64,000 bases of DNA from the NCBI GenBank assembly GCA_947630805.1, contig CANRIV010000011.1:1-64000 (forward strand), in the 5' to 3' direction. Below, in pieces: positions 45,254-53,944 of the stretch. The notes beneath the pieces are model-generated. The model did no database searches, was not told the origin of the DNA, and saw nothing but the letters and a program-made list of their open reading frames with translations. The stretch comes from an uncultured Lachnospiraceae bacterium. GTDB lineage: Bacteria; Bacillota; Clostridia; Lachnospirales; Lachnospiraceae. Both the position numbers and the translations under genes were made by a program. Position 1 is the stretch's first letter; every line of letters begins with the position of its first letter.

Positions 45254-46411
45254 ATGGATTTTACATTAAGTAAGAAACATGAAATGGCTAGAACACTTTT
45301 CAAAGAGTTTGCCGAGAATGAAGTAAAGCCGCTTGCCCAGGAAGTGGACGAGACAGAGCAGTTTCCGGTAGAGACAGTGAAAAAGATGGCAAAATATGGT
45401 TTTCTTGGTATTCCTGTTCCAAAGGAATATGGCGGACAGGGATGTGACCCTCTTACTTACGTAATGTGTGTAGAAGAGTTGTCAAAAGTTTGTGGTACGA
45501 CTGGTGTTATCGTCTCAGCACATACATCACTCTGCTGTGACCCAATTCAGACATTTGGTACAGAAGAGCAGAAACAGAAATACTTAGTGCCATTGGCAAA
45601 AGGGGAAAAGCTGGGAGCTTTTGGATTGACAGAGCCGGGTGCAGGAACAGATGCGCAGGGACAGCAGACAAAAGCTGTATTTGATGAAGAGACAAATGAG
45701 TGGGTTTTAAACGGCTCAAAATGCTTTATTACCAATGGTAAATACGCAGATATATACATTATTATCGCGGTTACAGGTAAAGTAGAAAAACGTGGAAGAA
45801 TGATGAAAGAAATTTCAGCATTTATTGTTGAGAAAGGTACGCCGGGATTTTCTTTTGGAACAAAGGAAAAGAAAATGGGTATCCGCGGATCTGCTACCTA
45901 TGAATTGATTTTTGAAGATTGCCGTATCCCTGCAGAAAATCTGTTGGGCAAAAAAGGAAAGGGCTTTGGTATTGCAATGCACACGTTAGACGGTGGACGT
46001 ATCGGTATAGCCGCACAGGCATTGGGTCTTGCAGAGGGCGCCCTGGAGACGACAATCGAATATGTAAAAGAGAGAAAACAGTTTGGAAGAACGATTGGTG
46101 CTTTCCAGAATACACAGTTCCAGCTTGCTGATATGGCAACAAAAGTAGAGTGTGCTAAATTAATGGTATATAAAGCTGCAATGGCAAAAGCAACACAGAA
46201 AGAATACGGTTTTGAGGCAGCTCAGGCAAAATTATGCGCAGCAGAAGTAGCAATGGAAGTGACTACAAAAGCTGTTCAGTTACACGGTGGTTATGGTTAT
46301 ATCAGAGAATATAATGTTGAACGTATGATGCGTGATGCTAAGATTACAGAAATTTACGAAGGTACTTCAGAAGTTCAGCGTATGGTAATCTCTGCAAAAT
46401 TATTAAAGTAA
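45254..46411 (+). CDS. bcd: Butyryl-CoA dehydrogenase
   Basis: A 385-residue FAD acyl-CoA dehydrogenase that reduces crotonyl-CoA to butyryl-CoA together with EtfAB. The flavin motif [14 protein letters not shown] is near residue 122, [13 protein letters not shown] near 158, and the catalytic Glu is in [11 protein letters not shown] (near 367). In clostridia the Bcd-EtfAB complex couples this to ferredoxin reduction by NADH (electron bifurcation), which applies here by family. It is 15 bases before etfB. Confidence 0.96.
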   Translation: MDFTLSKKHEMARTLFKEFAENEVKPLAQEVDETEQFPVETVKKMAKYGFLGIPVPKEYGGQGCDPLTYVMCVEELSKVCGTTGVIVSAHTSLCCDPIQTFGTEEQKQKYLVPLAKGEKLGAFGLTEPGAGTDAQGQQTKAVFDEETNEWVLNGSKCFITNGKYADIYIIIAVTGKVEKRGRMMKEISAFIVEKGTPGFSFGTKEKKMGIRGSATYELIFEDCRIPAENLLGKKGKGFGIAMHTLDGGRIGIAAQALGLAEGALETTIEYVKERKQFGRTIGAFQNTQFQLADMATKVECAKLMVYKAAMAKATQKEYGFEAAQAKLCAAEVAMEVTTKAVQLHGGYGYIREYNVERMMRDAKITEIYEGTSEVQRMVISAKLLK

Positions 46412-46426
46412 TAGGAGGTACTAATC

Positions 46427-47212
46427 GTGAAAGTTATCGTTTGTGTAAAACAGGTACCTGATACAAAGGGAGGCGTTAAGTTTAACCCGGATGGTACATT
46501 AGACAGAGGTGCAATGCTGACAATTATGAATCCTGATGACAAAGCGGGTTTGGAAGCAGCGCTCAGATTAAAAGATAAATATAATGCTGAAGTTACAGTC
46601 ATCACAATGGGACTTCCAAAAGCAGAGGATGTTCTTCGTGAAGCTATGGCAATGGGTGCGGATAAAGGTATCCTGGTAACAGACAGAGTTCTGGGTGGAG
46701 CAGACACATGGGCTACGTCCACTACACTGGCCGGCGCTATCAGAAATTTGAAGTATGACATTATCATCACAGGACGTCAGGCAATTGATGGTGATACGGC
46801 ACAGGTTGGACCACAGATTGCAGAGCATCTTGGAATTCCTGTTATTTCTTATGCGGAAGATATCCAGATAGAAGGCGACAATGTGATTGTACAGCGTCAG
46901 TATGAAGACAGACATCATATGCTGAAAGCGCAGATGCCTGTACTGATTACAGCACTTTCTGAATTAAATGACCCACGTTATATGACTCCGGGAGGAATCT
47001 TTGACGCTATGGATGCTGAGATTACAACATGGGGAAGAGCAAATCTGATTGATGTATTAGATGGCGACTTAGGTCTTATGGGCTCTCCTACCAAAATTGC
47101 GAAGGCATCTGACAAGGTACGGAAAGGTGCAGGAGAAAAAGTTGCATTGGATTCTCCGGAAGAATCTGTGGAATATATTATGGATAAGTTGTTGACAAAA
47201 CACGTTATTTAG
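46427..47212 (+). CDS. etfB: Electron transfer flavoprotein, beta subunit
   Basis: A 261-residue EtfB. The N-terminal VKVIVCVKQVPDT, DKAGLEAALRLKD and GRQAIDGDTAQVGPQIAEHL are typical. It starts with GTG at 46427, with AGGAGG 8 bases before. In bifurcating systems this subunit carries the FAD that is reduced by NADH. It lies directly between bcd and etfA, as in other butyrate producers. Confidence 0.96.
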   Translation: MKVIVCVKQVPDTKGGVKFNPDGTLDRGAMLTIMNPDDKAGLEAALRLKDKYNAEVTVITMGLPKAEDVLREAMAMGADKGILVTDRVLGGADTWATSTTLAGAIRNLKYDIIITGRQAIDGDTAQVGPQIAEHLGIPVISYAEDIQIEGDNVIVQRQYEDRHHMLKAQMPVLITALSELNDPRYMTPGGIFDAMDAEITTWGRANLIDVLDGDLGLMGSPTKIAKASDKVRKGAGEKVALDSPEESVEYIMDKLLTKHVI

Positions 47213-47230
47213 TAGAGAGGAGATGAAATT

Positions 47231-48283
47231 ATGCAGAACATTAATTTAGAAGATTATAAAGGCGTATATGTCTTCGCTCAACAAGTAGATAACGCATTGA
47301 GCTCAATCGCATTCGAATTACTTGGAGAGGCAGGAAGACTTGCAGCTAAATTAAATACAGAGGTAACAGCAGTCCTTCTTGGATCAAATGTTGGAAACCT
47401 TGTAGATAGTCTGGCAGAGTATGGAGCAGACAAAGTTATCGTTGTAGATGACCCGGTACTGGAAACATACAGAACAGAGCCTTATGCACAAGCATTAGCT
47501 GCTGTGATTGAAAAATTTAAACCGGAAATTATGCTGGTCGGTGCAACTGCAATCGGTAGAGATTTGGGACCTACTGTTTCAGCCAGAGTCGCTACAGGTC
47601 TTACTGCAGACTGTACATCTCTGGAAATTGGTGATTTTCCAATGAATCCGATTCCGGGCAAAGAGCAGAAGCATAACCAGCTTTTGATGACCCGTCCGGC
47701 TTTTGGAGGTAATACTATCGCAACCATCGCATGCCCTGATAACCGTCCACAGATGGCTACAGTACGTGCCGGTGTTATGCAGAAGGCAGAGCCAAAACCT
47801 GGCGCTAAAGCAGAAGTTATTGAATTCAATCCTGGATTTGAAGAAAATAATAAATATGTACAAATTCTTGAAATTGTGAAATCTGTTTCTGAGACAGTCA
47901 ACATTATGGATGCAAAGATTCTTGTATCCGGTGGACGTGGTGTTGGAAGCAAAGAGAATTTTAAACTTTTGCAAGACTTAGCAGATGCACTGGGCGGAAC
48001 AGTTTCCTGTTCCAGAGCTGTAGTGGATAGCGGCTGGATGCCAAGCGATTTACAGGTAGGTCAGACCGGTAAGACAGTAAGACCTCAGGTATATTTTGCA
48101 ATCGGTATTTCCGGAGCAATACAGCATGTGGCAGGTATGGAAGAATCTGATCTCATTATAGCAATCAATAAAGATGAAGATGCACCAATCTTCGATGTGG
48201 CTGATTACGGTATTGTAGGAGATTTAAACAAGATTGTTCCACAGCTTACTGAGGCAATTAAGACAGCGACTGCTCAAAAATAA
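47231..48283 (+). CDS. etfA: Electron transfer flavoprotein, alpha subunit
   Basis: A 350-residue EtfA. The C-terminal FAD domain is clear: SGGRGVGSKENFKLLQDLADALGG (in parts SGGRGVGSKENF and LLQDLADALGG), SRAVVDSGWMP, QVGQTGKTVRPQVYFAIGISG and AINKDEDAPIFDVADYGIVGD. It passes electrons to Bcd. It is the last gene of the butyrate operon; a strong terminator follows. Confidence 0.97.
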   Translation: MQNINLEDYKGVYVFAQQVDNALSSIAFELLGEAGRLAAKLNTEVTAVLLGSNVGNLVDSLAEYGADKVIVVDDPVLETYRTEPYAQALAAVIEKFKPEIMLVGATAIGRDLGPTVSARVATGLTADCTSLEIGDFPMNPIPGKEQKHNQLLMTRPAFGGNTIATIACPDNRPQMATVRAGVMQKAEPKPGAKAEVIEFNPGFEENNKYVQILEIVKSVSETVNIMDAKILVSGGRGVGSKENFKLLQDLADALGGTVSCSRAVVDSGWMPSDLQVGQTGKTVRPQVYFAIGISGAIQHVAGMEESDLIIAINKDEDAPIFDVADYGIVGDLNKIVPQLTEAIKTATAQK

Positions 48284-48311
48284 TTGCATAGACAATGCGT
48301 CAAAGCAATCG

Positions 48312-48375
48312 TAAATAAAAATAAGACAGGCTAAACTGTGTTTGCGCAGAGTTACAGCCTGTTTTATTTTTATTT
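48312..48375 (+). terminator. Intrinsic terminator of the butyrate operon
   Basis: AAGACAGGCT pairs with AGCCTGTTTT, with an inner stem AACTGTG/CGCAGAGTT, and ends in TTTTATTTTTATTT. Confidence 0.88.
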
Positions 48376-48392
48376 ATGTGAATATTTAACCA

Positions 48393-48421
48393 TTGGACCT
48401 GGGAAGAATTTGTTGTATACT
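48393..48421 (+). promoter_or_regulatory. Sigma-A promoter for the aldo/keto reductase
   Basis: TTGGAC, 17 bases, TATACT, 31 bases before the ATG. Confidence 0.7.
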
Positions 48422-48452
48422 TATTTTATCAAAAAGAAAGAGTGGAAGTGTT

Positions 48453-49592
48453 ATGATTTATAGAAATGGTTATTCTGTATTAGGATTTGGTTGTATGAGA
48501 CTGCCCGCCAAATTTGAAGAGGCAGAAAAACTGATTTTGCATGCGCTGGAGTGTGGCATTAATTATTACGATACAGCTTACATTTATAAAGGAAATGAAG
48601 AACTTATGGGAAAGATTCTCTACAAAAATAAATGTCGGGACCAAATGATTATCGCCACAAAACTTCCGGTTTATATGGTAAAAAAGACTTCTGATTTGGA
48701 TAAGTTTTTTTATACACAGCTAGAGCGGTTGAAAACAGATTATGTGGATAATTATCTAATGCACATGTTACCGGATGTAGAAACATGGAATCGATTAAAA
48801 AAGCTTGGAATCGAAGAATGGCTGGAAAAGAAGAAGCAAAAGGGCCAGATAAAGCGAATAGGATTTTCCTTTCATGGATCTACAGAATTATTCCTTAAAC
48901 TGCTTGAAGTTTACCCGTGGGAATTCTGTCAGGTACAATACAATTATATGGACGAAAACAGTCAGGCGGGAAGAATTGGTATACAAAAAGCTTACGAAAA
49001 AAATATTCCTGTTGTTATCATGGAGCCACTAAGAGGAGGACGACTGACGGTGGGACTAAACCAAAAGGCGAAACAGGCTTTTGACAAAACCGGAAAGACA
49101 CCTGCAGAATGGGGGCTGTCCTGGCTGTATGCACAAAAAGAGATTTCCTGTGTTCTCTCAGGCATGAGTACCTTGGATATGTTGGATGAAAATATCCGGA
49201 TTGCATCAAAGGAACATAGATTTGGTGAGAAAGAAAATGAACTGATTTTTCATGTCAGAGATTTAATTCAGGGAGAAAAGAGAATTGATTGTACCGGATG
49301 CAGATATTGTATGCCTTGTCCGATGGGAGTAGATATCCCGGGCGCTTTCCGGTGTTATAATGCAAGTTACGGGGATGGATTTATCACAGGACAAAAGGAA
49401 TATGTCATGTCTCTGGCAATGAAAAAACAACAGGGACTCGCTTCCCAGTGTATCAAGTGTGGTAAATGTGAGCAGCATTGTCCGCAACAGATTCCAATCA
49501 GGAAAGAGTTGGATAAAGTAAAGAAGAGATTGGAGAGTCCGTTATTTAAGGCAGTAAAACTGGTTTCAGACAGAATTTATAAAAGAGATTAA
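48453..49592 (+). CDS. Aldo/keto reductase with two C-terminal 4Fe-4S motifs
   Basis: A 379-residue protein. The N-terminal 270 residues form an aldo/keto reductase barrel (GFGCMRLPAKFEEAEKLI, DTAYIYKGNEELMG, GFSFHG). The C-terminus has ferredoxin-like cysteine sets CTGCRYCMPCPMGVDIP (near 280) and CIKCGKCEQHCPQQIPI (near 335). This oxidoreductase type is common in anaerobes; its substrate is unknown. The start is the ATG at 48453, since an upstream TTG frame begins inside the promoter. It is a single gene. Confidence 0.92.
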   Translation: MIYRNGYSVLGFGCMRLPAKFEEAEKLILHALECGINYYDTAYIYKGNEELMGKILYKNKCRDQMIIATKLPVYMVKKTSDLDKFFYTQLERLKTDYVDNYLMHMLPDVETWNRLKKLGIEEWLEKKKQKGQIKRIGFSFHGSTELFLKLLEVYPWEFCQVQYNYMDENSQAGRIGIQKAYEKNIPVVIMEPLRGGRLTVGLNQKAKQAFDKTGKTPAEWGLSWLYAQKEISCVLSGMSTLDMLDENIRIASKEHRFGEKENELIFHVRDLIQGEKRIDCTGCRYCMPCPMGVDIPGAFRCYNASYGDGFITGQKEYVMSLAMKKQQGLASQCIKCGKCEQHCPQQIPIRKELDKVKKRLESPLFKAVKLVSDRIYKRD

Positions 49593-49663
49593 ACGAATTG
49601 TTCAGAAATTGGCGGAAATACTTCAGATAAAAATGATATAGAAATCGCAGACAGAAAAAATAT

Positions 49664-49736
49664 AAAAAAAGAAAACCGTTGTGAATTTTGTTCAAGTTGA
49701 GGGAACGATTCGACAACGGTTTTTCTTTTTTATTAT
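49664..49736. terminator. Bidirectional terminator between the aldo/keto reductase and pspC
   Basis: AAAGAAAACCGTTGT pairs with ACAACGGTTTTTCTTT with T tracts on both strands. Confidence 0.88.
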
Positions 49737-49930
49737 TGAATGATTTCATCATTCGGAATAATGAGTGCTGCAATAATGTAAGCCAAAAGTCCGGTAGAGC
49801 AGGTGCAGACAGTACCAATGGCCCAGAGAAGTCTTATCCAGGTAGGGTCGATATTGAAATAGACACCCAGTCCGCCGCAGACTCCTGCAAATACTTTATC
49901 GGTAGATGATCTGTAAAGTTTTTTGTTCAT
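49733..49930 (-). CDS. PspC domain protein
   Basis: A 65-residue membrane protein. RSSTDKVFAGVCGGLGVYF and IDPTWIRLLWAI followed by a Gly-rich hydrophobic span are the PspC signature. Small stand-alone PspC proteins are common in Firmicutes and linked to envelope stress, but their role is unproven. It begins 42 bases after buk on the same strand with an AAAGGAT ribosome site, so it may be co-transcribed with ptb-buk. Confidence 0.92.
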   Translation of the reverse strand: MNKKLYRSSTDKVFAGVCGGLGVYFNIDPTWIRLLWAIGTVCTCSTGLLAYIIAALIIPNDEIIQ

Positions 49931-49972
49931 CGGAATGTATCCTTTCTTTTATCACAAATTTAGGAATCTTGC

Positions 49973-51037
49973 TTAATAAATCTTTGCAGGCTCCTCGCCA
50001 CTCATGACTCTGAGCGCTCCCTGCGCCAGTGCAAGCAGTTCGTCCTCTCCCGGATAAATAGTAATCGGAGCAAGGAAACCTACCGTATTTTTAAAATAGT
50101 CCTGTGTTACTTGATTGTAAGCAATACCGCCGGTCAAAATAATCTGGTCGACTTTACCACCAAGAACAACGGCCATGGCTCCAATTTCTTTTGCCAGTTG
50201 ATAGTGAAATGCTTCCATTACCAGTTTTGCCTGTTCATCCGTTTGGGCCATAGTTACCAAATCTCTCATATCATTGGTCCCAACATAGGCGTTGAAACCA
50301 CCGTTTCCATTAATCATTTTTCCTACTTCAGCCTGCGTATACTTTCCACTGAAGCAGACTTTCATCAGAGCTCCGGATGGCAGTCCGCCCGAACGTTCCG
50401 GAGAAAAAGGACCGTCACCATCTAAAGCGTTTGCCACATCAATAACTTTTCCCTGTTTGTGAGCACCCACAGATACACCGCCGCCCATGTGTACAACAAT
50501 CAGATTTAAATCTTCATAGGATTTATTGTTTTCTTTGGCATACCTTTTGGCTACGGCTTTCTGATTCAGTGCATGGAAGATAGATATTCTTGGCATTTCA
50601 GGATGTCCGGAAAGTCTTGCCACATCCTGTAATTCATCAACCACCACAGGGTCTACAATATAGGAAGGGACATGAATTTCTGTGGCAATTTCTTTGGCCA
50701 GAATACCACCTAAGTTGGAGGCATGTTGTCCCTGTTTTCCGATTTTTAAATCTTCTAACAACTCGGGAGTTGTCTCATAAGTTCCACCGGGAATTGGTTT
50801 TAAAAGTCCTCCCCGGCCAACGACAACATTGATCTCATCAAGATTTACGCCTTTTTCTTTTAATACTTTTAGGATAACTTCTTTTCGGAAATCCTTTTGA
50901 TCATAGATTGTATCATACTGTGCAATTTCTTCTGTAGAATGTCTCAGCGTCTCTTCCATCAGCTGTGTCTCGTTTTCATATACACCAATTTTAGTGGAAG
51001 TAGAGCCCGGATTAATAATTAAAATTTTATATGCCAT
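49973..51037 (-). CDS. buk: Butyrate kinase
   Basis: A 354-residue acetokinase-family enzyme that converts butyryl-phosphate and ADP to butyrate and ATP. The phosphate-binding N-terminus [18 protein letters not shown], the metal/phosphate region [13 protein letters not shown] and the adenosine motif ILTGGIAYN match Buk rather than acetate kinase (about 400 residues). It lies 9 bases after ptb in the same operon and is the ATP-yielding last step of the butyrate pathway encoded next door. Confidence 0.95.
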   Translation of the reverse strand: MAYKILIINPGSTSTKIGVYENETQLMEETLRHSTEEIAQYDTIYDQKDFRKEVILKVLKEKGVNLDEINVVVGRGGLLKPIPGGTYETTPELLEDLKIGKQGQHASNLGGILAKEIATEIHVPSYIVDPVVVDELQDVARLSGHPEMPRISIFHALNQKAVAKRYAKENNKSYEDLNLIVVHMGGGVSVGAHKQGKVIDVANALDGDGPFSPERSGGLPSGALMKVCFSGKYTQAEVGKMINGNGGFNAYVGTNDMRDLVTMAQTDEQAKLVMEAFHYQLAKEIGAMAVVLGGKVDQIILTGGIAYNQVTQDYFKNTVGFLAPITIYPGEDELLALAQGALRVMSGEEPAKIY

Positions 51038-51046
51038 AATTTCCTC

Positions 51047-51958
51047 CTATTTTAAATTTTCAGCAACGATTGCAGCAAGAGCGATAGAATTTACTTTCAC
51101 TTCAAATTCATCTGAGCGTGATGTCAGGATGACAGGTGCTTTGGTACCGGTAAGAATATTGCCGTTTTTACAATCTGCAGTATGTACCAGGCATTTGTAT
51201 GTAATGTTTCCTGCCTGAATGTCTGGGAACAGTAATACATCTGCATCTCCTACAATCTTGCGGTCGGTTGTTCCTTTATGGAATGCTGCCTGAGGCTCAA
51301 TAGCCAAATCCAGAGAGAGTGGTCCGTCAATAATACATCCTGTAATTTCTCCGTTTTCATTCATCTCTGTCAGTTTGGCAGCGTCTACCGTGCATTCCAT
51401 TTTTGGATTGACAACTTCTACTGCAGCCAATGGAGCTACCTTAGGACAGGCAACGCCACAGGCGTGTGCGATTTCTACAGTGTTTCTAATAATATTAGCT
51501 TTGGTTTCAAGATCCGGATAAGGGACGAAAGCTACATCGGATAGAAACAGTAAATGATTCATTCCTTTTACTTCAAATACGCATACATGAGATAATGTTT
51601 TATCTGTTCGGAGACCGACTTCCTTGTCTAAGACACTGCGGAGGAAAGATTTGGTATCAATCAGACCTTTCATATACATATCTGCTTTTCCATCATGAAC
51701 GAGTTTTACAGCTGTTCTGGCAGCCTCCAGCATGTCAGGCTCATTGATTATTTCATAACCACTGAGATCAATTTTTAATACATTTGCGATTGTTCTGATT
51801 TTCGCTTCATCGCCGACCAGAACTGCATCCGCAATTCCTCTGTCTTTTGCGGCACGTACAGCCTCTAATACGGCATCGTCCTGCGCACATGCAACCGCAA
51901 TTTTTTTTGTCGGACATTTTGCTACCTGTGCAAGTAAATCATCAAAACTTTTACTCAT
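51047..51958 (-). CDS. ptb: Phosphate butyryltransferase
   Basis: A 303-residue phosphotransacylase that converts butyryl-CoA and phosphate to butyryl-phosphate and CoA. Family features include IAVACAQDDAVLEAVRAAKD, ADMYMKGLIDTKSFLRSVL, NHLLFLSDVAFVPYPDLETK and VLLFPDIQAGNITYKCLVH. Pairing with buk separates it from phosphate acetyltransferase. It has its own sigma-A promoter at 52040-52068. Confidence 0.95.
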   Translation of the reverse strand: MSKSFDDLLAQVAKCPTKKIAVACAQDDAVLEAVRAAKDRGIADAVLVGDEAKIRTIANVLKIDLSGYEIINEPDMLEAARTAVKLVHDGKADMYMKGLIDTKSFLRSVLDKEVGLRTDKTLSHVCVFEVKGMNHLLFLSDVAFVPYPDLETKANIIRNTVEIAHACGVACPKVAPLAAVEVVNPKMECTVDAAKLTEMNENGEITGCIIDGPLSLDLAIEPQAAFHKGTTDRKIVGDADVLLFPDIQAGNITYKCLVHTADCKNGNILTGTKAPVILTSRSDEFEVKVNSIALAAIVAENLK

Positions 51959-52039
51959 TTTCGTATACCTCTTTATTTATCTTATTTTATTTCTTTTGCG
52001 AGGGGACAGACAAAAGCGTCACCTTGCAAATCAATTTAA

Positions 52040-52068
52040 ATAATAGCACCAGGCAATCAATCGGTCAA
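52040..52068 (-). promoter_or_regulatory. Sigma-A promoter for ptb-buk
   Basis: On the minus strand TTGACC, 17 bases, TATTAT, 82 bases before the ptb start. Confidence 0.75.
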
Positions 52069-52128
52069 GGTATGAGAAAGGGAGAAAACAAAATCTGATT
52101 ACGGCAAAATAAATAATATAAAGCAGGG

Positions 52129-52160
52129 CAAACTGATAATGACAGTTTGCCTTTTTTTTG
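52129..52160 (+). terminator. Strong intrinsic terminator in a divergent intergenic region
   Basis: GGCAAACTG pairs with CAGTTTGCC around ATAATGA, followed by eight Ts. There is no plus-strand gene upstream of it (ptb points away), so it would end a short unannotated transcript or act as an attenuator. Confidence 0.8.
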
Positions 52161-52175
52161 TTTGTACCGTATACT
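52147..52175 (+). promoter_or_regulatory. Promoter for the ABC exporter pair, overlapping the terminator
   Basis: TTGCCT, 17 bases, TATACT. The -35 box lies within the right arm of the terminator stem. The start codon is 42 bases downstream of the -10. Confidence 0.55.
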
Positions 52176-52216
52176 GTTTAATTAAGGAAAGTTTATAGAT
52201 TGGTTGGAGCAGAGGA

Positions 52217-53944
52217 ATGATACAATTATTAAAATATTTAAGACATTTTAAGAGAGAATCTGTGCTGGCGCCATTGTTTAAAATGCTGGAGGCCGGCTTC
52301 GATTTGCTGGTACCTTTGGTAGTTGCCCAAATTATTGATAAGGGTATTGCTGAAAAGAACACAAAATATGTGTTGGAAATGGGAGGCGTGCTGCTTCTTC
52401 TGGCTTTTGTGGGACTGGCATTTTCCATTACTGCACAATATTTTGCAGCAAAAGCCTCCGCAGGATTTGGAAAGGAGCTGCGCCATGATTTGTTTCGGCA
52501 TATTCAGGGGCTTTCATATACCCAGATTGATAAATATGGCACGTCTACGTTTATTACAAGAATGACCGCAGATATCAATCAAATCCAGACGCAGGTAAAT
52601 ATGGCGTTAAGATTGCTGCTGCGTTCCCCGTTTATTGTTGTGGGAGCCATCCTTATGGCTTTTTTGGTAGATTTTGATACAGCACTTGTTTTTGTCATTT
52701 CAATTCCACTATTGTCTTTCATTATTTATGGAATCATGATTATTACCATACCTTTGTATCGGAAGGTCCAGGAAAGTCTTGACCAGGTCATGAACAGTAC
52801 CAGAGAAAATCTGAGTGGTGTCAGAGTGATACGGGCCTTCAATAAAGAAGAGGAAGAAATAGAAGAATACCGAAAAGAAAATTTTCTTTTGAATAAATTT
52901 CAGATATTTGCAGGAAAAATTTCTACGATTATGAATCCTGCCACATATATTGTAATTAATCTGGCAATTATTGCTATTTTATGGATTGGTGGAAAGAGAG
53001 TATATACAGGAAATCTAACCCGGGGACAGGTAGTGGCTCTGGTCAATTATATGTCGCAGATATTAGTGGAACTGGTAAAACTTGCCAGTTTGATTATTAA
53101 TCTGACGAAAGCATTTGCCTGTGCAAGAAGAGTACAGGAGGTATTTGCAATCCCGTATGGAATGGATCAGGGAACAATTACAAAAGGCAGAGATAATGAG
53201 CCTGCTGTAGAATTTTGTAATGCCGCTCTGACTTATGAGGGTGCGAAAGAAACTTCTGTAGAAGGAATCAATCTGAGAGTGAAAAAGGGGCAGACCATTG
53301 GTGTTATCGGTGGAACAGGCTCCGGTAAAACTTCATTAGTCCAACTGATTCCAAGACTGTATGACGCTACGCAGGGAGAAGTAAAAGTAGATGGAATCAA
53401 CGTGAGAGCATATGATAAGACAATGCTGAGAAAAATGATAGGGATTGTACCGCAGAAAACACTGCTGTTTCAGGGAACAATCCGAAGCAATCTGCTGTGG
53501 GGAAACGAAAATGCTACAGAAGAGGATTTAATCAGAGCACTCAAAGTTTCTCAAAGTTATGATTTTGTGATGCAAAAAGAGAATGGAATAGATGCTGTGG
53601 TTACTCAGAAGGGAAAAAATTTTTCAGGAGGGCAGCGACAGAGACTTACGATTGCCAGAGCATTGGTAAGAAATCCTGAAATTCTGATTTTAGATGACAG
53701 TTCTTCTGCATTAGATTTTGCTACGGATGCAAAACTCAGAAAAGAGCTGACCAATCTGAAAAATATTACAAAATTTATTGTATCACAGCGTACTGCTTCC
53801 ATTATGGATGCAGATCAGATTGTGGTGTTAGAGGATGGAAAAGTTGTAGGACAGGGAAAACACGAGACATTGCTTGATACATGCGAGGTGTATCGGGAAA
53901 TTTATGAATCTCAATATAAACAGACACAAAAGGAGGGAGCATAA
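52217..53944 (+). CDS. Heterodimeric ABC exporter subunit with degenerate catalytic site
   Basis: A 575-residue half-transporter: six-span ABC type I exporter domain (1-315) and ATPase domain. Walker A is GGTGSGKTSL (near 366) and the signature FSGGQRQRL is intact. The catalytic Glu after Walker B is Asp (ILDDSSS, Asp494) and the switch His is Gln (SQRTAS, Gln524). These substitutions are typical of the degenerate-site partner in heterodimers such as TM287/288 and BmrCD. Its stop overlaps the start of the partner gene. The substrate cannot be told; lipids, drugs and peptides are all known for this family. Confidence 0.94.
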   Translation: MIQLLKYLRHFKRESVLAPLFKMLEAGFDLLVPLVVAQIIDKGIAEKNTKYVLEMGGVLLLLAFVGLAFSITAQYFAAKASAGFGKELRHDLFRHIQGLSYTQIDKYGTSTFITRMTADINQIQTQVNMALRLLLRSPFIVVGAILMAFLVDFDTALVFVISIPLLSFIIYGIMIITIPLYRKVQESLDQVMNSTRENLSGVRVIRAFNKEEEEIEEYRKENFLLNKFQIFAGKISTIMNPATYIVINLAIIAILWIGGKRVYTGNLTRGQVVALVNYMSQILVELVKLASLIINLTKAFACARRVQEVFAIPYGMDQGTITKGRDNEPAVEFCNAALTYEGAKETSVEGINLRVKKGQTIGVIGGTGSGKTSLVQLIPRLYDATQGEVKVDGINVRAYDKTMLRKMIGIVPQKTLLFQGTIRSNLLWGNENATEEDLIRALKVSQSYDFVMQKENGIDAVVTQKGKNFSGGQRQRLTIARALVRNPEILILDDSSSALDFATDAKLRKELTNLKNITKFIVSQRTASIMDADQIVVLEDGKVVGQGKHETLLDTCEVYREIYESQYKQTQKEGA

